Source of the DNA: an uncultured Saprospiraceae bacterium
GTDB taxonomy: Bacteria > Bacteroidota > Bacteroidia > Chitinophagales > Saprospiraceae
Length of the DNA: 64,000 nt
NCBI GenBank assembly: GCA_937981555.1
Contig: CALJOK010000053.1
Location: forward strand, 49,227 to 113,226
Direction of reading: 5' to 3'
Position 1 is the stretch's first letter. Every line of letters starts with the position of its first letter. Below, in pieces: positions 54,701 to 64,000 of this stretch. The notes beneath the pieces were generated by a model. It was not told where the DNA came from, did not search any database, and saw only the letters and a list, made by a program, of their open reading frames with translations. Made by a program: the position numbers and the translations under genes.

Positions 54701-57700
54701 TTAGATAATTTTGCTTACGATTTAAGTTGGGATTTAGGTTTGCATACATCTTCTACTGGTGCCATCGGAAATTATGTTTGGAATGATGCCAATGGAAATG
54801 GAATTCAAGATGAATCTACTTCGGAAGGAATCAATGGAGTGACCATTTATTTATATGATAACAATAGTCCTACAGTTCCGATAGACTCTGTGATTACTTC
54901 AAGTGACTTTAATGGTAATTCAGGGTATTATTTATTTTCAGAAGTTCCATCAGGAAACTATTTTTTAGAATTGAGTTTACCGTCAGGTGTAGCTTATGCC
55001 ACTCAAGGACCAAATGGTTCAAGTGATCTTTCCGATTCCGATTTTAATTCAAGTACTAATCGTACAGAAGTATTTATAGTTACTGGTGGTAATTATGATA
55101 ATACGTGGGATGCAGGTTTGATTTTGTCAGGTGTCGAAATATGTGATAATGGTATTGATGATGATGGTGATACTTTTGCTGATTGTGCTGATGTTGATTG
55201 CCCTTGTCCTTTAGATTCTATCTGTCTAATCTTAGGTCCTAATCTAGTTATTAATGGAGAATTTGATGAAGGGAATGTTGGATTTGACTCAGACTATAAC
55301 TACGTATCATTTCCGGTTTTTAATACTAGTGGTAATTATGGAAACTATACTGTTGGATTAGATAATACGTTAACTAATTTTTATAATATCTGGAAAGTTG
55401 TTGATAGAAATGCAATAGATGGTAATTTTTTAGCTGCAGATCCGAGTAGCTCTTCAGGTTTAAATGATGATATTTGGAGACAAACAGTTGATGTATGTCC
55501 CAATACAGATTTTGTATTTAGTGCCTGGGCAAAAAATATATTTTACCTTGAAGCAGGGATACAACCTGTACCTAATTTTTCTTTTTATATTAATGATGTT
55601 TTATTGCCAAGTGCTTCATTTGAGGTTCCACAACAATCACTAGCAGATTCTATGATCTGGTTTCAAATGAATGGTTTATGGAATTCAGGAACAGCGACTA
55701 CTGCTGAAATGCGGATTGTAAATACAAATCGAGGGACTACAGGTAATGATCTTGCAATAGATGGTATTTATCTGGCAATGTGTGGAAGTGATATTGACAT
55801 TGAACCGAACTTGACTTCAATGTGTCCAGGCGAATCAGTACTACTAAGTGCAACAGATAATACAATAGGAAGTGGTTGGTTCTTTTATGAGTGGCTTCAA
55901 GATGGAGTAGTGGTATCATCTGGTACAACAGAAACTACCTTCTCGGCTAGTGCAAGTGGTTCTTACGTACTTCAAGTATATACAACTTCTGATAATTCAG
56001 GTTGTGCAAATGAGAGTAATGCAATTGTTATAGCAGCAAGTCCTCAAAGTGGGGATGTGGTTATAGTGCCTTGCGCAGAGGTATGCGATGATGGAATAGA
56101 TAACGATCTAGATGGTTTGACAGATTGCATGGATTTCGATTGTGGATGCGCGGTTTCCGAAATATGTACAACAGGAGATTCAGTAATTGCAGCTACCTAT
56201 AATGTATGGCATACTGGAAGTGGTGGTGGATTAGATTTTAATCAATTACAAACATCTGGCCCTTTGGCTGGATATCCTTCCACTTTTGCCGATTTAGGTA
56301 CGACATCATTTATGCCCAAACAAGAGGGGGGAGCAACATTTTGTGATCCTAGATCTGGTGAAGTAATTATTTATTCAGATGGTCAAAAAGCATGGGATAA
56401 AGATGGAAATGAATTTTCAACTTCAGATGCACAAAATCGCTTTAATACCTTGTCCACTAATTTGGCAAGTGCTGCTGGAACACCTATCATTGTTCCCGCT
56501 CCAGGGCAATGTAATGCCAATGAGGAATTGTATATTTTCTTCACAGATGATCATGGCGGAGCTACTCCAGAACTTTACTATGTTATTGTAAATGTTCCGG
56601 CGGGTACAATAAGTAATCCTACACAACTAACAGCCTATGAGATGTCGGAAAGTATTAGTGCAGTTCAGGTTTCTTGTGATACGACTTGGATAGTTTATAG
56701 AAATGAATTGGATATGGAGGCTATTCGATGGACGAGCGCTGGTTTTGAAGCACCTGTCGTAACAGCTAATATTCATAAAGATACTGATCAACGTTATAGC
56801 TCAGCTTTCTCTTTAGACGGATATAGATTTGCGGCAACTTTAGGATTTTACCCATTTGAATCTCATGAAATGATGGTTGCAAGTTTTGATGTAAGCAATG
56901 GTCAGTTTTCTAACATTTTATACTTAAACCCTTTTAGTAAAAATGGAACTATTGATCCTTATGTAAATTATGATGTCGCATTTTCTCCAGATGGAACAAA
57001 GCTATATACATCTTTTAGGGAGCTAAGCGGAGGTGACAAAATAGTACAATATAATTTAAGTGCTGGAGATGCTACTGATATTGAAAATAGCGGAATGATA
57101 ATAGGTTCTGATTCAAAAATCGGAGGTCTTATGAATGGGCCTGATGGCCGTATTTATGCATCTACTGGTTTAGGGGCAAACGCCGGTATTAATTCAATTC
57201 ATGTCATTGATTTTCCAAATTTAGCAGGGGTGGCTTGTAATTTTCAAGCTGATTTAATTAGCCCTGGCGGAGCTGTTACTGGGGGACTTAATAATATGGT
57301 TTACGGTTTAGGGGCAACTTCTTGTATACCCAATATCTCTGGTAATATTGGATCCAATATTTGTGAGGATATAACTTTAGACGTTTTAGATTGTTATTTA
57401 GGTGACGGCGGCCCGTATGATATTTCTTATAAATACAATGGTGTTTGGGATACAATTTTTGCCCAAACCATAAATGCAAATAATGAGATTGTATTAACTG
57501 GTTTAAGTACTGGTATTTATGATTCTATTCAAGTTATTGATGGTAAATCTTGTGGCAGTAATTATATTTCTTTGACTTTGCAAGATGGCTCTTGTCCAGA
57601 AATTTGTAATAATGGTTTTGACGATGATTTGAATGGCTTGACAGATTGTGAAGAAACAATTTGTATTCCGATAGCAAATCCTGCAACGCTCACTACTTGT

Positions 57701-59698
57701 GATAATTCAAACGGAGCAGGGTCTGGAACCTTTTTCTTACCCGATTTAAATACTGATATCTCAGGAGGAGTTACAGGGTTGACAGTATATTTATATGCTA
57801 CTTTGTCTGATGCTCAAAATGGAGTCAATAATTTAACTAGTTCATATGATAGTCCTAATTCAACTATTTACGCAAGAGTTGAAAATGATATTAGTGGATG
57901 TTTTGCAACTGCAGTTGTTACACTTACCGTTGGAGCTGCTTGTGCAGAAATATGTAATGATGGGATCGATAATGATGGAAATGGTTTAATAGATTGTTTT
58001 GATTGTGAATCCTGTGCTAGTTCTGTATCGTGTAGCGATAATGATGGAGATGGGATTGGAGATTTCTGTGATTTGGATGATGATAATGATGGTATTCCAG
58101 ATTCAGTAGAGTGTCCAGATTATTCTTATGGTATAGAGCTGGTAGAAAATGGAGATTTCGAAGATGCTTACGCAAATTGGACATCAGATTTTAATAGAGG
58201 AAAAAATAATTATTTTGATACAAGAGGGAATTGTCCTACTCAAGGTTGGGTCGCAATTAGTCCCTGTTCAAGTATGAATGGACTTTGTTATGATTATTAT
58301 AATTATTTTGGAGGAACTTATGATGGTTCAGTAGTCATAACTGATGCTTATGGAACTGGAGCAAATATTCTGCCTACCACAAATTGTAATTCAACTAATG
58401 GTTCATGTTTAGCTGAAAATTTACCAGACCATACAACAGGTTCTGGATTTTCAATATATGTAGATCCAAATGATATTCCAGGGCAAGCATATTGGAAGCA
58501 AATGGTAACTGTAGAGCCAGGAAAGAATTACGAATTTTCAGCTTGGATAATGGTAATTGAAGAAGATCCGAATCTTCAGTTTAGAATAAATGGAGTAAAC
58601 CTTACCGCAGGTTTTAATCTAGATCGACAAACGGGAGGTTCCAATGGGCCAGATGTTTGGCAACAGTTTTTTGCTAGTTGGTACTCTGGTACAACAAGTG
58701 GAGATGTGGTAGTTGAATTAGTGAATTTAACTGCAGGATGTGGTGGGAATGATATTAGAGTAGATGATGTATCATTACGAGAAGTGATTGCGGATTGTGA
58801 TTGTGATGGAGACGGTGTAATCAATTCTCTCGATTTAGATAGTGATAATGATGGATTATATGATGTGGTAGAAGCAGGACATTCTGCTACTGATGCTAAT
58901 TTAGATGGAGTGATTGATAATGCTAATCTTAATTCTGGAAATAATGGATTATTTGATGCTTTAGAAACGACTCCTGAAAGTGGAATGCTAAATTATACAG
59001 TAGCAGATAGTGAAACTTCTCCAGATGGAATTCTTGATATATGTGAATTGGACTCTGATGGTGATGGGTGTTTGGATACTGAGGAAGAAGAGGTATCAGA
59101 TTCTGATAATGATGGAATTGCTGGTACAGGTACAGCCTCCGTTGAAGCCAATGGTTTAGTTACTTCATATACATATACTTTACCTTCCAATAATACGTGG
59201 CAAAACCCTTTAGTTGGTTCATGTTTACCAGAAATTTGTGACGATGGATTAGATAATGATAATGATGGTAATGCTGATTGTTTGGACTCCGATTGTATAC
59301 CAATAGCTAATCCTACAACATTAAATACTTGTGATAATTCAAATATGACAGGTTCAGGAATATTCTTTTTATACGATGCCAATCCAACAGTTTCTATAGA
59401 ATCAGGAGTAATAATTTCCTATCATCCTACTTTAACTGATGCTCAAAATGGAGTTAATAATTTGATTAGTCCACATATCAGTTCTGATGGTACAGTTTAT
59501 GTCAGAGTAGAAAGGATATCAAATGGATGTTTTAATACTGTATTAATCACTCTTGATGTAGGAGTATTATGCTTCGAAAATTGTGTTAATGGAATTGATG
59601 ATGATGGAGATGGTTTGATTGATTGTGATGATACTGATTGTCCTTGTTGTAAAGCTGATTCTCCTAATTTGAATGATTTGGACAAAAAAGACCCATAG
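51758..59698 (+). CDS. Giant DUF11/SdrD_B surface protein with propeller and CBM-like domains (TTG start)
   Basis: A 2646-residue paralogue of the protein at 33022. Head: hydrophobic segment (about 22-38), five DUF11-like domains, two SdrD_B domains, first MopE motif at residue 1126. The middle is different: a galactose-binding-like domain (LVINGEFDEGNVG, FVFSAWAKN), an Ig-like domain, a propeller (CTTGDSVIAATYNVWHTGSG, YSSAFSLDGYRFAATLGFYP), a copy of the ~90-residue module, MopE plus TSP3, and a second galactose-binding-like domain (LVENGDFEDAYANW, YEFSAWIM). One TSP3-type block, the ~90-residue module and the tail CPCCKADSPNLNDLDKKDP close it. TTG is required: an in-frame TAA lies at 51728, and the first in-frame ATG is at about residue 66, beyond the hydrophobic segment. 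Confidence 0.88.
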   Translation: MKKNYHFFLNTPIQGSAQLTKLLVLTILLLGAISGFKSILSKSSLPVKNIASALELTKSVSNSMPLSGETFFYSLQYRCAGLTEDCLGTVITDPLPAGLEFVGVLGSVHTTSETYNSGTNTVTFTFIDPLVSGTTGEVRIEVRFPNGTTPDGTVANNTATISASNATSVSSSISTTASAIARIGVSKSLLGGGASNGYATYHLMICNGTSGVEEDGTLNLNSITIVDTLPPGSIFVETNLNTGSSATYDAASHSVTIIHSSLATGECIFPKISVQYPEPTFNVGDDVTNEAFWTVTPVGEIIQTVTDSETFPLKVPNYLAETYKTLGNPTLFPGESSTYFLEGVVSGTEPINQFCINDTIPSEIEITSFSLGGWYYGGLSGPSDIMNVSYTTNLNGPTLLSGSPRLMWTNDVIDVENDLGLTIGGGEYITALNFCFGDIPSGFEEFSPIELTFVVKSSTSPGVVTNCSELSTTSPNFELRNECVDLTVAANAGIARLNPVKSIWPSGTHDRGDIIVFQIAIRNELGAVDSVVNPIAYDLLPEGMEYVSGTWSLPGWGNTYGFPDPTFTFISDYEGTGREFLKWEWPAGIKIPPGERVVIAFNTEITDEAVGGFPAFYNNTYIQTPNSTDCISGIQDADVYDFDNDGDVSELFCGNRIAVNINELLALESEKLVRGQFDDNYTKFPDVGNSVPGGLADYILEVRNPGNLPMDSVVVIDILPSVGDIGVIDVTNRDSRWQPNLVSSVSAPAGITVYYSTAANPCRADEGLVPSGPIGCDVPNWSTTIPTDLTTVRSLKFDFGSTVLQPMDTIQLAWAMRVPVNIFSTIGAQPDSIAWNSFGYIGRQTGNGQYTLPSEPVKVGIDLNNVVPNVIGDFVWEDTNQNGIQDGGESGINGVRVELFRDNGDGISDPASDRFINFTVTANGGYYLFPNLPDYDYYVVFYKPPAMDFATNDAGGNDAVDSDGIVGIYNGFDVAITPVVTLDNFAYDLSWDLGLHTSSTGAIGNYVWNDANGNGIQDESTSEGINGVTIYLYDNNSPTVPIDSVITSSDFNGNSGYYLFSEVPSGNYFLELSLPSGVAYATQGPNGSSDLSDSDFNSSTNRTEVFIVTGGNYDNTWDAGLILSGVEICDNGIDDDGDTFADCADVDCPCPLDSICLILGPNLVINGEFDEGNVGFDSDYNYVSFPVFNTSGNYGNYTVGLDNTLTNFYNIWKVVDRNAIDGNFLAADPSSSSGLNDDIWRQTVDVCPNTDFVFSAWAKNIFYLEAGIQPVPNFSFYINDVLLPSASFEVPQQSLADSMIWFQMNGLWNSGTATTAEMRIVNTNRGTTGNDLAIDGIYLAMCGSDIDIEPNLTSMCPGESVLLSATDNTIGSGWFFYEWLQDGVVVSSGTTETTFSASASGSYVLQVYTTSDNSGCANESNAIVIAASPQSGDVVIVPCAEVCDDGIDNDLDGLTDCMDFDCGCAVSEICTTGDSVIAATYNVWHTGSGGGLDFNQLQTSGPLAGYPSTFADLGTTSFMPKQEGGATFCDPRSGEVIIYSDGQKAWDKDGNEFSTSDAQNRFNTLSTNLASAAGTPIIVPAPGQCNANEELYIFFTDDHGGATPELYYVIVNVPAGTISNPTQLTAYEMSESISAVQVSCDTTWIVYRNELDMEAIRWTSAGFEAPVVTANIHKDTDQRYSSAFSLDGYRFAATLGFYPFESHEMMVASFDVSNGQFSNILYLNPFSKNGTIDPYVNYDVAFSPDGTKLYTSFRELSGGDKIVQYNLSAGDATDIENSGMIIGSDSKIGGLMNGPDGRIYASTGLGANAGINSIHVIDFPNLAGVACNFQADLISPGGAVTGGLNNMVYGLGATSCIPNISGNIGSNICEDITLDVLDCYLGDGGPYDISYKYNGVWDTIFAQTINANNEIVLTGLSTGIYDSIQVIDGKSCGSNYISLTLQDGSCPEICNNGFDDDLNGLTDCEETICIPIANPATLTTCDNSNGAGSGTFFLPDLNTDISGGVTGLTVYLYATLSDAQNGVNNLTSSYDSPNSTIYARVENDISGCFATAVVTLTVGAACAEICNDGIDNDGNGLIDCFDCESCASSVSCSDNDGDGIGDFCDLDDDNDGIPDSVECPDYSYGIELVENGDFEDAYANWTSDFNRGKNNYFDTRGNCPTQGWVAISPCSSMNGLCYDYYNYFGGTYDGSVVITDAYGTGANILPTTNCNSTNGSCLAENLPDHTTGSGFSIYVDPNDIPGQAYWKQMVTVEPGKNYEFSAWIMVIEEDPNLQFRINGVNLTAGFNLDRQTGGSNGPDVWQQFFASWYSGTTSGDVVVELVNLTAGCGGNDIRVDDVSLREVIADCDCDGDGVINSLDLDSDNDGLYDVVEAGHSATDANLDGVIDNANLNSGNNGLFDALETTPESGMLNYTVADSETSPDGILDICELDSDGDGCLDTEEEEVSDSDNDGIAGTGTASVEANGLVTSYTYTLPSNNTWQNPLVGSCLPEICDDGLDNDNDGNADCLDSDCIPIANPTTLNTCDNSNMTGSGIFFLYDANPTVSIESGVIISYHPTLTDAQNGVNNLISPHISSDGTVYVRVERISNGCFNTVLITLDVGVLCFENCVNGIDDDGDGLIDCDDTDCPCCKADSPNLNDLDKKDP

Positions 59699-59783
59699 GA
59701 AAAAGTATAATAAATGGAATGAAAATTGACTGGTTTCTTATGAACATTTTTTCTAATGAGAAGTGGAAGGCAGATAAACATAT

Positions 59784-62700
59784 ATGGTTTTTAAAAATAT
59801 TAGTAAAATATTTTTTAGTAAGAAGAAATTTAATGAGATTTCCTTTACTGTTAAGTTGTTAATGGCAACTTCTGTATTGCTATTGGTACTTGGCAGCACC
59901 AAATCTATAAAAAGTAATCTCCATTCATCATCATCTTCTAGTCGGATTGCAAGTGTTCTTGAATTAACAAAATTAGTATCTAATACTACTCCGGAATCAG
60001 GAGAAACTTTTACCTATACCTTACAATATAGTTGTTCAGGAACTACAGAAGATTGTTTAGGAACCTATATTACAGATCCTCTTCCTCCTGAAGTTGAATT
60101 TGTTTCAATAGCCAATTCAGTTCACATTGCTAGTTCATCCTATAATTCATCGACTCATACGGTTTCATTTACCTTTATTGACCCTTTTCCATCTGGATCG
60201 TCAGGTCAAGTAGAAGTTAATGTTGCTTTTCCAAATGGAATTTCAGAAAATGGAGCTGTAGCTTCTAACTCTGCAACTATAGATGCGACCAACGCAACTG
60301 CAGTAACTTCCGGGCCAGTTATATCAACAGTTACGGCATCAAGCAAAACTGATTTTGTTAAATACGTAGGAGGAGGTGGAGCAGTTGGAGGAACAATTAG
60401 TTATACATTTAAGGTATGTAATACAGGAGATGGTATTGTCGAAAATGGTACGCTAGGTTTTGATAATGTTTCCATAGTTGATACTTTTCCTGCTAATACT
60501 ACTTTTTTGGGAGCAATTAATGCACAAGGTAGTAGTTATGTCTATGATGCTTCTAATCATTCTATTACTTTCACTCTTCCCGATTCCCTTGGTCCTGGAG
60601 AATGTTTTTATCCGAAAGTTAGCTTGGGGGTTCCTTCTCCTTCTTGGAATGTAGGGGATGAAATAATCAATGATGTTACGATATATTATACTCCGCATGG
60701 AGAAAGTCCTACTTCAACAGGAGTGACTTCTTCATATTTGTTAACTGCTCCAAATTTCGAAGCGGAAGCAATTAAGACTGTTTCTAATTCTAGTCTTTAT
60801 CAAGGTAATTCTGATGCATATGAAATATATCTGGATATATCAGGAACAGAAGATTTAGATGATCTTTGTTTAATTGATACGATTCCAGATGGATTGGTTA
60901 TTCAAAAAATACATCATGGAGGATATTATTATGGAGGATTATTAGGGGCGGATAATGTAATTACTATTTCTTACGAAACTAATCTTGGAGGTCCATATGT
61001 AATTTCAGGATCACCTTTTTCACTATGGGAGTCAGGCCCAATAGATGTTTATAGTGATCTTGGTTTACCAAGCGATAACTCAGAATATATAACGGTAATA
61101 AATTGGTGTTATGGTGATGTATATTCTGGTTTTGGTATGTACAGAAATATCGTCTTAGATTTTTTAGTAAAGACAGATGCTCCAATTGGAAATCTGACTA
61201 ATTGTACCGATCAGTCTTCTTCAACTCCAGGAGCATCCTATATAAATGGCTGTGCTACATTTGAGGTGTTATCAGGAGTAGCTGGCTTTAGACCATCCTT
61301 GCGAAAATATATAAGAACAAGTACAGGTACTTGGTCAGAGACTCATACGGAGTCTTTGGGAGTAGGGGATACGGCAACATTTAGATTAAGAGTAAGAAAT
61401 TCATCATCATCAATAGGCAACTTACCTGATCCAATTGCAGCTGATTTTTTACCTGAAGGATTAGAATATATTAGTGGAAGTTGGGGGTATAGTTCAGGTG
61501 GAACAGGAGCTCCAAATCCAATTTTTTTTGAACAGACAGATTTTAATGGAACAGGAAGGTCATTATTAAAATGGGAATGGACAGGGGCTTCTTCATTTAG
61601 TTTATCTCCGAATGAGAATCTCTATGTAACTTTTGATGCGATAGTTAATAACTTAGCTCCACCAGGTACTGGAGCCTTAATAAATGAATTTGCTATACTT
61701 AATAATACTTCAAATTTTTGTAGTGGAGGTAGTAAAGATACCGATGATGATGATTTGGATAGTGATGGAGATACCACAGAAGAATTTTGTTTTAAAGATA
61801 TATTATTAAATATTAATTCAACGGTGAGTATTGAATCGGAGAAACTAGTAAAAGGTCAATTGGATTCTACTTACACTAAATATCCAGCAGTAGCTCATTC
61901 TGTTCCAGGAGGTATAGCAGATTATATTTTGGAAGTAAGAAATATTGGAAATATTGCAATGGATAGTATTGTGATTATTGATATTTTTCCATCAACTGGA
62001 GATATTGGAGTGGTGGATACTACGCCTAGAGATTCAAGATGGCAACCTAATTTGGTAAGTACAGTAAGTGCTCCATCGGGAGTTACTGTTTATTATAGCT
62101 TAGAAGAAAATCCATGTAGAGTTGATGAAGGATTTGTTGTTACGGGACCTGTTGGATGTGCAAGTCCAAATTGGTCTACTACACCGCCGGCAGATTTGAC
62201 AACCGTTCGTTCTGTGAGGTTTGATTTTGGAAATACGATTTTAGTGCCTAATGATACCATTCAATTATCTTGGGCAATGAGAGTTCCTGTAAATATTTTT
62301 ACAACAATTGGAGCCCAACCAGATTCTATTGCTTGGAATTCTTTTGGATTTATAGGAAGACGTACTGATAATGGTCAATATGTTTTACCATCAGAACCAG
62401 TAAAAGTAGGTGTTGATGTTGATAATGTAGTGCCTAATGTCTATGGAGATTTTGTGTGGAATGATGTTAATCAAAATGGAATTCAAGATGGAGGAGAACC
62501 TGGAATTGATGGAGTAAGAGTGGAATTGTACAAGGATAATGACGATGGAGTTATTGACCCAGTAGTAGATACTTTGATCAATTTTACCTTAACAGCTAAT
62601 TCAGGATATTATCTTTTTCCCAACTTAATAGATGGAGATTATTATTCGGTATTTTATAAACCTGCTGTCATGGAATTTACTACCAATGATATCGGGGCTG

Positions 62701-64000
62701 ATAATGATATAGATTCAGATGGTATTCCCTCTTCGTTAAATGGTTTAGAGGTAGCGATTACACCAATTATTACACTCGATAACTTTGCGTATGACTTGAG
62801 TTGGGATATGGGGTTATATGCTTCGTCAAATGGTGCAGTAGGAGATTATGTTTGGAATGATGCTAATGGAAATGGAATCCAAGATGAAGCTGCTTCGGAA
62901 GGGATTAATGGAGTGGAAATATATTTATATAATAATGCGAGTCCTTCTAGCCCTATAGGTACAGTTATTACTTCCAATGATGCCAATGGAAATCCAGGGT
63001 ATTATTTATTTTCAGAAATTACTCCTGGAAATTATTTTGTAGAATTGAATTTACCATCAGGTGTAACTTATGCAACTCAAGGACTAAATGGTTCAAGTGA
63101 TCTTTCCGATTCCGATTTTAATTCAAGTACCAATCGTACAGAGGTATTTTCTGTTGCTGGAGGTAATTATGATAACTCCTGGGATGCAGGATTGATTCTA
63201 TCGGGAGTGGAAATTTGTGATAATGGAATTGATGATGATGGTGATGGTTTGATTGATAATTTTGATCCAGAATGTATTGATTTATCTTCTTGTTGTGTTG
63301 AACCTAGTTTGGTAAGAAATGGTAGTTTTGAGGATGGTTCATTTTCTGTAAATGCTTCAGTTGTTAATCCTAATAATGCAATGGTAGTGGCAAGTTTCGG
63401 TGGTTTGCCTTTAGATGACTTTGACGCAGATGGAGGTATTTATTGGATAGAAGATCCAGGAAGAGCTACTGATGGAAATCGTTTTTTGTATTTACCAGAA
63501 GCTAATGTACAGGGCAAATGTGTATACCAAAAAGAAGAACTTTTTGGAGGAGATTTAACTGCCTGTGCTACTTACCAAATTACATTTGACATTGCAGGTT
63601 TTGATGAAAACGCTACCGAATTAAGTACTAATTATGTAATCGAGTTCTTTTATAAAAACGATATTGGAAATCTTGAACAGGAAATGGTTCAAGATGAATT
63701 TACATTTGAATGTAGTTCTATAGCTGCTCCTAATCCAATTCCTACATCAGATTGGAATAACTTAAATTGGATGCGTGTTTCTGGAACTATTGATTTACCT
63801 CCACCCAATAATATTGCTTATACTCAGATCGAAATGCTCATTTCTATTTCTAGTGGAGGAGGTGCTTTGATTGATAATGTATGCGTCAATAAGGTTTCTG
63901 AAAATGTTTCCATGAATGTGGAAGGGACAAATCCAACGTGTTCTTCTACTGGAATGATTCAAATAATTTCTACAAGTGCAGGAGACCGATATGAATATAA
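59784..64000 (+). CDS. Third head-sharing giant surface protein (3' truncated by the window)
   Basis: An open frame from ATG 59784 to the window edge, at least 1405 residues; the last complete codon is TAT at 63996. It starts MVFKNISKIFFSKKKFNEIS, has a hydrophobic segment near 24-38, then RIASVLELTKLVSNTTPESG and the same five DUF11-like and two SdrD_B domains as its paralogues. The first MopE motif is at residue 1142 (63207). A galactose-binding-like domain (VRNGSFEDGSFSVNA) then begins and an Ig-like domain follows at the edge. It starts 86 bp after the previous stop with no clear terminator between, so co-transcription is likely. DNA identity to the preceding paralogue is locally complete (for example 45 bp at 63086-63130). 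Confidence 0.88.
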   Translation, partial: MVFKNISKIFFSKKKFNEISFTVKLLMATSVLLLVLGSTKSIKSNLHSSSSSSRIASVLELTKLVSNTTPESGETFTYTLQYSCSGTTEDCLGTYITDPLPPEVEFVSIANSVHIASSSYNSSTHTVSFTFIDPFPSGSSGQVEVNVAFPNGISENGAVASNSATIDATNATAVTSGPVISTVTASSKTDFVKYVGGGGAVGGTISYTFKVCNTGDGIVENGTLGFDNVSIVDTFPANTTFLGAINAQGSSYVYDASNHSITFTLPDSLGPGECFYPKVSLGVPSPSWNVGDEIINDVTIYYTPHGESPTSTGVTSSYLLTAPNFEAEAIKTVSNSSLYQGNSDAYEIYLDISGTEDLDDLCLIDTIPDGLVIQKIHHGGYYYGGLLGADNVITISYETNLGGPYVISGSPFSLWESGPIDVYSDLGLPSDNSEYITVINWCYGDVYSGFGMYRNIVLDFLVKTDAPIGNLTNCTDQSSSTPGASYINGCATFEVLSGVAGFRPSLRKYIRTSTGTWSETHTESLGVGDTATFRLRVRNSSSSIGNLPDPIAADFLPEGLEYISGSWGYSSGGTGAPNPIFFEQTDFNGTGRSLLKWEWTGASSFSLSPNENLYVTFDAIVNNLAPPGTGALINEFAILNNTSNFCSGGSKDTDDDDLDSDGDTTEEFCFKDILLNINSTVSIESEKLVKGQLDSTYTKYPAVAHSVPGGIADYILEVRNIGNIAMDSIVIIDIFPSTGDIGVVDTTPRDSRWQPNLVSTVSAPSGVTVYYSLEENPCRVDEGFVVTGPVGCASPNWSTTPPADLTTVRSVRFDFGNTILVPNDTIQLSWAMRVPVNIFTTIGAQPDSIAWNSFGFIGRRTDNGQYVLPSEPVKVGVDVDNVVPNVYGDFVWNDVNQNGIQDGGEPGIDGVRVELYKDNDDGVIDPVVDTLINFTLTANSGYYLFPNLIDGDYYSVFYKPAVMEFTTNDIGADNDIDSDGIPSSLNGLEVAITPIITLDNFAYDLSWDMGLYASSNGAVGDYVWNDANGNGIQDEAASEGINGVEIYLYNNASPSSPIGTVITSNDANGNPGYYLFSEITPGNYFVELNLPSGVTYATQGLNGSSDLSDSDFNSSTNRTEVFSVAGGNYDNSWDAGLILSGVEICDNGIDDDGDGLIDNFDPECIDLSSCCVEPSLVRNGSFEDGSFSVNASVVNPNNAMVVASFGGLPLDDFDADGGIYWIEDPGRATDGNRFLYLPEANVQGKCVYQKEELFGGDLTACATYQITFDIAGFDENATELSTNYVIEFFYKNDIGNLEQEMVQDEFTFECSSIAAPNPIPTSDWNNLNWMRVSGTIDLPPPNNIAYTQIEMLISISSGGGALIDNVCVNKVSENVSMNVEGTNPTCSSTGMIQIISTSAGDRYEY

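Noticed and set aside
51758..59698. Polymorphic-toxin interpretation of the constant-head, variable-middle pattern
   Set aside because: The variable parts are not at the C-terminus, no nuclease or deaminase motifs are visible, and there is no small immunity gene after any of the large genes.
59497..59781. Minus-strand reading frame spanning the gap before the last gene
   Set aside because: Largely antisense to the conserved C-terminal module, and the translated product is low-complexity mirror sequence of the Asp-rich repeats.

Overview
The window is AT-rich DNA from a member of the Bacteroidota. The evidence is SprB repeats, the gene set BatA-like / dihydroorotase-like / DUF4199 / DPM1-like glycosyltransferase, a TAnnTTTG-type promoter, absence of Shine-Dalgarno sites at most starts, and a ~90-residue module otherwise typical of type B T9SS cargo. 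The very large modular surface proteins fit a gliding or surface-attached lineage such as Saprospiria or Flavobacteriia, but the sequence does not fix the genus.

Region 1 (1-11.9 kb) is ordinary chromosome. It holds the 3' end of a BatA-type membrane protein, a DUF6798-like membrane protein, a convergent double zf-TFIIB protein, a dihydroorotase homologue lacking the metal-binding histidines, two DUF4199 membrane proteins, a DPM1-like GT2, a GT4, GmhA, a GT-C membrane glycosyltransferase and a GmhB-like HAD phosphatase. Together these suggest heptose-containing surface glycan synthesis. A secreted thioredoxin-fold protein without its CxxC and a convergent RibA (GTP cyclohydrolase II) close the region at a strong bidirectional terminator.

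Region 2 (12.2-64 kb) is an island of five consecutive same-strand giant exported proteins of 6840, 3602, 2419, 2646 and >1405 residues; the last runs off the window. The first is SprB-like in scale, with about 29 canonical SprB repeats. It is built by large internal duplication and by domains inserted inside other domains: DNRLRE-like in DUF11, LamG in SprB, a P-domain in an F5/8C domain, and F5/8C in a HYR-like domain. Genes 2, 4 and 5 are paralogues. They share a collinear head of about 1130 residues (DUF11-like domains, then two SdrD_B domains) ending at a MopE-type Asp-rich Cys motif, after which their domain content differs completely. Genes 1, 2 and 4 end in the same module and the same Cys-rich tail, 'CPCCKA..PxLNxLxKxDP'. 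None of the four complete proteins has a recognisable T9SS C-terminal domain. Gene 3 is a DUF7948/SBBP propeller protein with Ig/PKD-like domains and a different Cys ending.

The most interesting candidate system is this constant-head / variable-middle / constant-tail family. It has an unexplained C-terminal tail, long pre-hydrophobic N-terminal regions, TTG start codons in two paralogues, and palindromes or a shared 13-mer in the upstream regions. Domain names are from reading motifs by eye; no database search was possible.
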